Shown here piece after piece: positions 33,705-36,289 of a DNA stretch of 36,289 bases; within the stretch, counting starts at the first letter, position 1, and each line of letters begins with the position of its first letter. Source of the DNA: Mycobacterium sp. 1465703.0 (GTDB lineage: Bacteria > Actinomycetota > Actinomycetes > Mycobacteriales > Mycobacteriaceae); NCBI RefSeq assembly GCF_001672975.1, contig NZ_LZKU01000161.1, positions 1 through 36,289 of the forward strand. Reading direction: 5' to 3'. Below the pieces are notes generated by a model, which made no database searches, was not told the DNA's origin, and saw only the letters and a program-made list of their open reading frames with translations. Both the position numbers and the translations under genes were made by a program.

Positions 33705-35609
33705 CTACATCTTGATCGCGGGGATCAGCCTGCTGAGATTCCAGAGCCGGTCTCTTCGCGCCGACAGGCAGGAGATCGCCAGTGCGACAGCCGTTATCCC
33801 AACCAGCACGATGATCGCCTGCCATAGTCGGGCATCGATGCCGCCGAGTATCAGCTGCCGGAGTCCGTTGACGCCATAGGTCATCGGATCGAAGCGGTGC
33901 AGGACCTGGAATGGCCGTGACGTGGTTTCCACGGGATACATGCCGCCTGCACTGACGAGCTGCAACATGAGCAAGGCCATGATCAGCACCCGGCCCACGG
34001 CTGGACCGACAACCGCATTGATCGCCTGCGTCGCGGCGACGAACGCGCCGGAAATCAGCACCATGAACCCCAGCATCGCCACCGGGTGCACGGCGTGCAT
34101 ACCGAGGGCGAACCGGACCACACAGTAGAGAATGACGGCTTGGAATACCGCGATCGCGGCGGCGGGTAGGTAGCTGGCGAGCACCACGCGCAGCGCAAGC
34201 ACCTCCGCGGCGATCGCGCGAGTCTGCAAGGGCCGCAGCACCATCCACAGCACCAGGGCGCCGAAGAACAAGGCGAGTGTGAGGAAGAACGGAGCCATCC
34301 CGGTGCCGAAGTTGGGCGCGGCGTTCTCGTGCGAAGCCTCGAGTTGCACCGGGCCCCCGATGGTGTCGGCGACCGCCTCCTTCTGCTGGGTTGTCCAGTT
34401 GGGCACTTGCTTGGCCCCTTCGGCGAGTTTGGTCGCCAGTTCGGCCGATCCCGTCTTGAGTTGTCGTGCGCCGTCGTCGAGCTTGGCGATGCCGCCGGCC
34501 AATTCGGCGTTACCGGTGGCGACTTGCTGGGCTCCGTCACGCAGCTGGGTGAGCTTGTTCGTCAGGTCCTGTCCCTTGCTGCCGACCTGGTCGAGCGCCG
34601 ACCCGAGCGGACTGCCCGGGTTACGCAACCCCGATGTCATGGCGATCGCCGCGTTCTGCGCGTCGGTGAGCTGCTGGCGGATCTGGGGTGTGAACTGGTG
34701 ACCCCGGAGCTGATCTTGGATGCCGCGCAGGTTGTTTGCCAGCGGATCCTGTCGTGCCGAGAGCTGATCGATCACCGACGAAAGCGAGTTCGCGGCCGCA
34801 TCCTGCGCCGCGGCGATGGCACCGATCTGGTCGTTGGCCTGCTGAAGCGCGGTTGCGCCCTGTTGCAGTTGCTGTGTGCTGCCACCGATTTGCGACACCG
34901 CCTTGGTCACCGCAAGCAGCGGGTCGGTGGCCTGGTTGATTCCGTCTGACAGTTGCTTGGCACCTGCGGCAAGCGTTGCCGAACCGGACCGCGCGGTGTC
35001 CAGACCGGCCACCAGCTGACCGGCGCCGTCATCGAGTCGAGCGGCCCCGTCCGCTGCCTGCTTGATCCCCGATCCCGACGAAACCACTACCGACAGCATC
35101 TGATTGACGGCCTGTCCGGAGATCCGGCTGGACACGGCGTTGAGAACCTGGCCGATCGCGGTACGACCGATGCTCGTGGAGATGTAGTTGTTGGCGTCGT
35201 TATAGACGGCGATCAGATTGGCCTTCTTGGGTTGCCCGGTCACCGGCGAAGCGATCGCCGCGCTGAAGTCCGGCGGCAACTCGACCATGAAGTAGTACTT
35301 GCCGTGGTCGACTCCATTGCGTGCCTCCGGCAGGTCGACGACGTGCCAGTCCAGCCCGCCGTCCGCGGTCAGGCTCTTGGCGATCTCCGCGCCGGCGTTG
35401 AACTGCTGCCCGGACACGACGGCGCCACGGTCGGAGTTGACCAGCGCCACCGGCATCTTGTTGGTGTGGCCGAAGGGATCCCAGAACGCCCACAGGTACA
35501 GCGCCCCATACACCAGGGGCAGCAGCAGCAGTACGACGATGGCCACGCGCGTCAATCGGCTGCGGCCGAAACGTTTGATCTCCGAGCCAAGGGCGAGTCC
35601 AGCCAGCAT
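33705..35609 (-). CDS. YhgE/Pip-family membrane protein (ABC-2-like permease)
   Basis: 634 aa. One N-terminal TM helix (about 21-44) is followed by the Pip-type extracellular domain start ('MPVALVNSDRGAVVSGQQFNAG', 'YYFMVELPPDFSAAI'). A long Ala/Gly/Gln/Leu-rich repeat-like region (about 180-420) has patterns such as 'LDDGAGQLVAGLDTARSG' and 'LDDGARQLKTGSAELATKL'. About five TM helices close the protein (roughly 440-620, e.g. 'FFLTLALFFGALVLWMVL'). The family includes phage-infection protein and ESX-associated and export-linked proteins; its transport role is not settled. The start ATG 35609 is 2 nt after the stop of the ABC-like gene, with GAGAGGA inside that gene, so both are coupled. Confidence 0.87.
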   Translation of the reverse strand: MLAGLALGSEIKRFGRSRLTRVAIVVLLLLPLVYGALYLWAFWDPFGHTNKMPVALVNSDRGAVVSGQQFNAGAEIAKSLTADGGLDWHVVDLPEARNGVDHGKYYFMVELPPDFSAAIASPVTGQPKKANLIAVYNDANNYISTSIGRTAIGQVLNAVSSRISGQAVNQMLSVVVSSGSGIKQAADGAARLDDGAGQLVAGLDTARSGSATLAAGAKQLSDGINQATDPLLAVTKAVSQIGGSTQQLQQGATALQQANDQIGAIAAAQDAAANSLSSVIDQLSARQDPLANNLRGIQDQLRGHQFTPQIRQQLTDAQNAAIAMTSGLRNPGSPLGSALDQVGSKGQDLTNKLTQLRDGAQQVATGNAELAGGIAKLDDGARQLKTGSAELATKLAEGAKQVPNWTTQQKEAVADTIGGPVQLEASHENAAPNFGTGMAPFFLTLALFFGALVLWMVLRPLQTRAIAAEVLALRVVLASYLPAAAIAVFQAVILYCVVRFALGMHAVHPVAMLGFMVLISGAFVAATQAINAVVGPAVGRVLIMALLMLQLVSAGGMYPVETTSRPFQVLHRFDPMTYGVNGLRQLILGGIDARLWQAIIVLVGITAVALAISCLSARRDRLWNLSRLIPAIKM

Positions 35610-35611
35610 CG

Positions 35612-36289
35612 TCAGTCCTCTCCAGTCAGGATGCGGTGATCGTGAAGTTCGTGGTCGGGTGCGTCCGCGCCGAGCGGGTTGGTCACCCCGACGACGACGG
35701 TGCGCTGCTTCGCGATCACGCCCAGCCGGTCGGCCGCGATCGCCCGTCGGGAATTGTCACGAACCTGCTCGAGGTCGCCGACCACCAGGATCGGACGGTT
35801 CGACAGCAACGCCAGCGTGATTCGCAGCAAAAACAGTTCCAGGTCTGACAATTCGACGATGTACGTGTCGTGGGACGGCGGGGTCATCTCGCCGAAAACC
35901 TCGGTCAGCTCGGCCTGGCCGGCTTGCAGCGGCACAGCTGAGTACCACGGCGCCAGCCACCGGCGTTGCTCGGCGAGCACGGTCTCCACGGTCACCGATT
36001 CCTCCAGCTCGTCGATGTCTTCGAAGGCCGCGATCGAGCAGTGCCGGCGGATCGCGCGCGGGGTTGTTTGACCGAGGACGGTCAGCGTGCCGTGGCTCAG
36101 CTTGAAACGTCCCGCGAGCGTCAGCAGCAGCGTGGTCTGCCCTGGTCCGCCGGGCATCCGAATCGCGTGAAAACCCGGTGGGAGCTCGAGATCGATATCC
36201 GAGAAGAGGGGGCCGTGCTCGCCGTCGACGCCTAAACCGCGCGCGGTGATCATCGGCGCCGCAGCGTCAGGCCCGTCATTTGTATCCAT
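35612..36289 (-). CDS. Degenerate ABC-transporter ATPase-like protein
   Basis: 225 aa; the ATG is exactly at the window edge and looks like the true start (MDTNDGPDAAAPMITARGLGV). The overall ABC ATPase layout is present but each catalytic motif is altered. Walker A reads 'MPGGPGQTTLL' (first Gly is Met, Lys is Gln51). The LSGGQ signature reads 'LSDLE' (147-151). Walker B reads 'ILVVGDLEQ' with Leu173 in place of the catalytic Glu. The H-loop reads 'GVTNPLG', with Asn204 instead of His. Normal ATP hydrolysis is therefore unlikely. It is coupled to the YhgE/Pip gene (2-nt gap), so it may be a structural or regulatory partner of that membrane protein. Confidence 0.8.
   Translation of the reverse strand: MDTNDGPDAAAPMITARGLGVDGEHGPLFSDIDLELPPGFHAIRMPGGPGQTTLLLTLAGRFKLSHGTLTVLGQTTPRAIRRHCSIAAFEDIDELEESVTVETVLAEQRRWLAPWYSAVPLQAGQAELTEVFGEMTPPSHDTYIVELSDLELFLLRITLALLSNRPILVVGDLEQVRDNSRRAIAADRLGVIAKQRTVVVGVTNPLGADAPDHELHDHRILTGED

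Overview
The window looks like a chromosomal segment of a mycobacterium. It is GC-rich and densely packed, with many 4-nt start/stop overlaps. It carries markers typical of the genus: two DUF222/13E12-family HNH endonuclease genes, a mycothiol-type DinB-like protein, an LLM (F420-type) oxidoreductase, an NDMA-type zinc alcohol dehydrogenase, P450s with a 3Fe-4S ferredoxin, and a PAS-RsbU-RsbW-RsbV fusion like M. tuberculosis Rv1364c. The species cannot be named from the sequence alone.

Layout. 1-663 (-): 5'-part of a DUF222 HNH gene cut by the window edge. 712-5469 (-): Rieske oxygenase, acyl-CoA ligase, NTF2-like protein, FAS1-like dehydratase, MaoC hydratase and DinB-like protein. 5616-6854 (+): P450. 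6925-9536 (-): tandem CaiB/BaiF CoA-transferase and ferredoxin. 9631-11188 (+): GntR/FadR-type regulator and SDR. 11192-12052 (-): LLM oxidoreductase. 12129-17955 (+): four acyl-CoA dehydrogenase (ACAD) subunits and a second acyl-CoA ligase, all tightly coupled. 17998-19467 (+): HNH gene with a LexA box on its start codon. 19617-22907 (+): secreted protein, TetR-hotdog fusion, amidohydrolase, small protein. 22855-25213 (-): membrane protein, cytochrome b561-molybdopterin fusion, Zn-ribbon protein. 25443-27410 (+): Rv1364c-like regulator. 27407-30995 (-): ACAD pair and an alpha/beta-hydrolase-fold protein with a degenerate active site. 31312-33695 (+): second P450 and zinc alcohol dehydrogenase. 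33705-36289 (-): YhgE/Pip membrane protein and a degenerate ABC ATPase.

How it fits together. About 5-17.9 kb plus 27.4-33.7 kb reads as a catabolic cluster for a bulky hydrophobic compound. P450s and the Rieske enzyme would oxygenate it, ADH/SDR enzymes oxidise it, ligases or the CoA-transferase activate it, and three two-gene ACAD pairs plus a MaoC-type hydratase pair run beta-oxidation. Two-subunit ACADs of this kind are best known from steroid side-chain and ring catabolism in actinobacteria, so a steroid-like or polycyclic isoprenoid substrate is a reasonable but unproven guess.

The strongest candidate for something undescribed is regulatory. An AT-rich 18-bp element (about YTATYTWTACTATKWTAG) recurs in four promoter regions of this cluster: 5542-5559, 9569-9595, 12104-12121 and 31202-31219. 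One lies directly upstream of the GntR-family gene, suggesting a local autoregulated regulon. Other notable points are a TetR-thioesterase fusion with a matching inverted repeat in front of the next gene, an ABC ATPase that has lost all its catalytic motifs beside a YhgE/Pip protein, and a hydrolase whose catalytic Ser and His are replaced by Asp and Asn.
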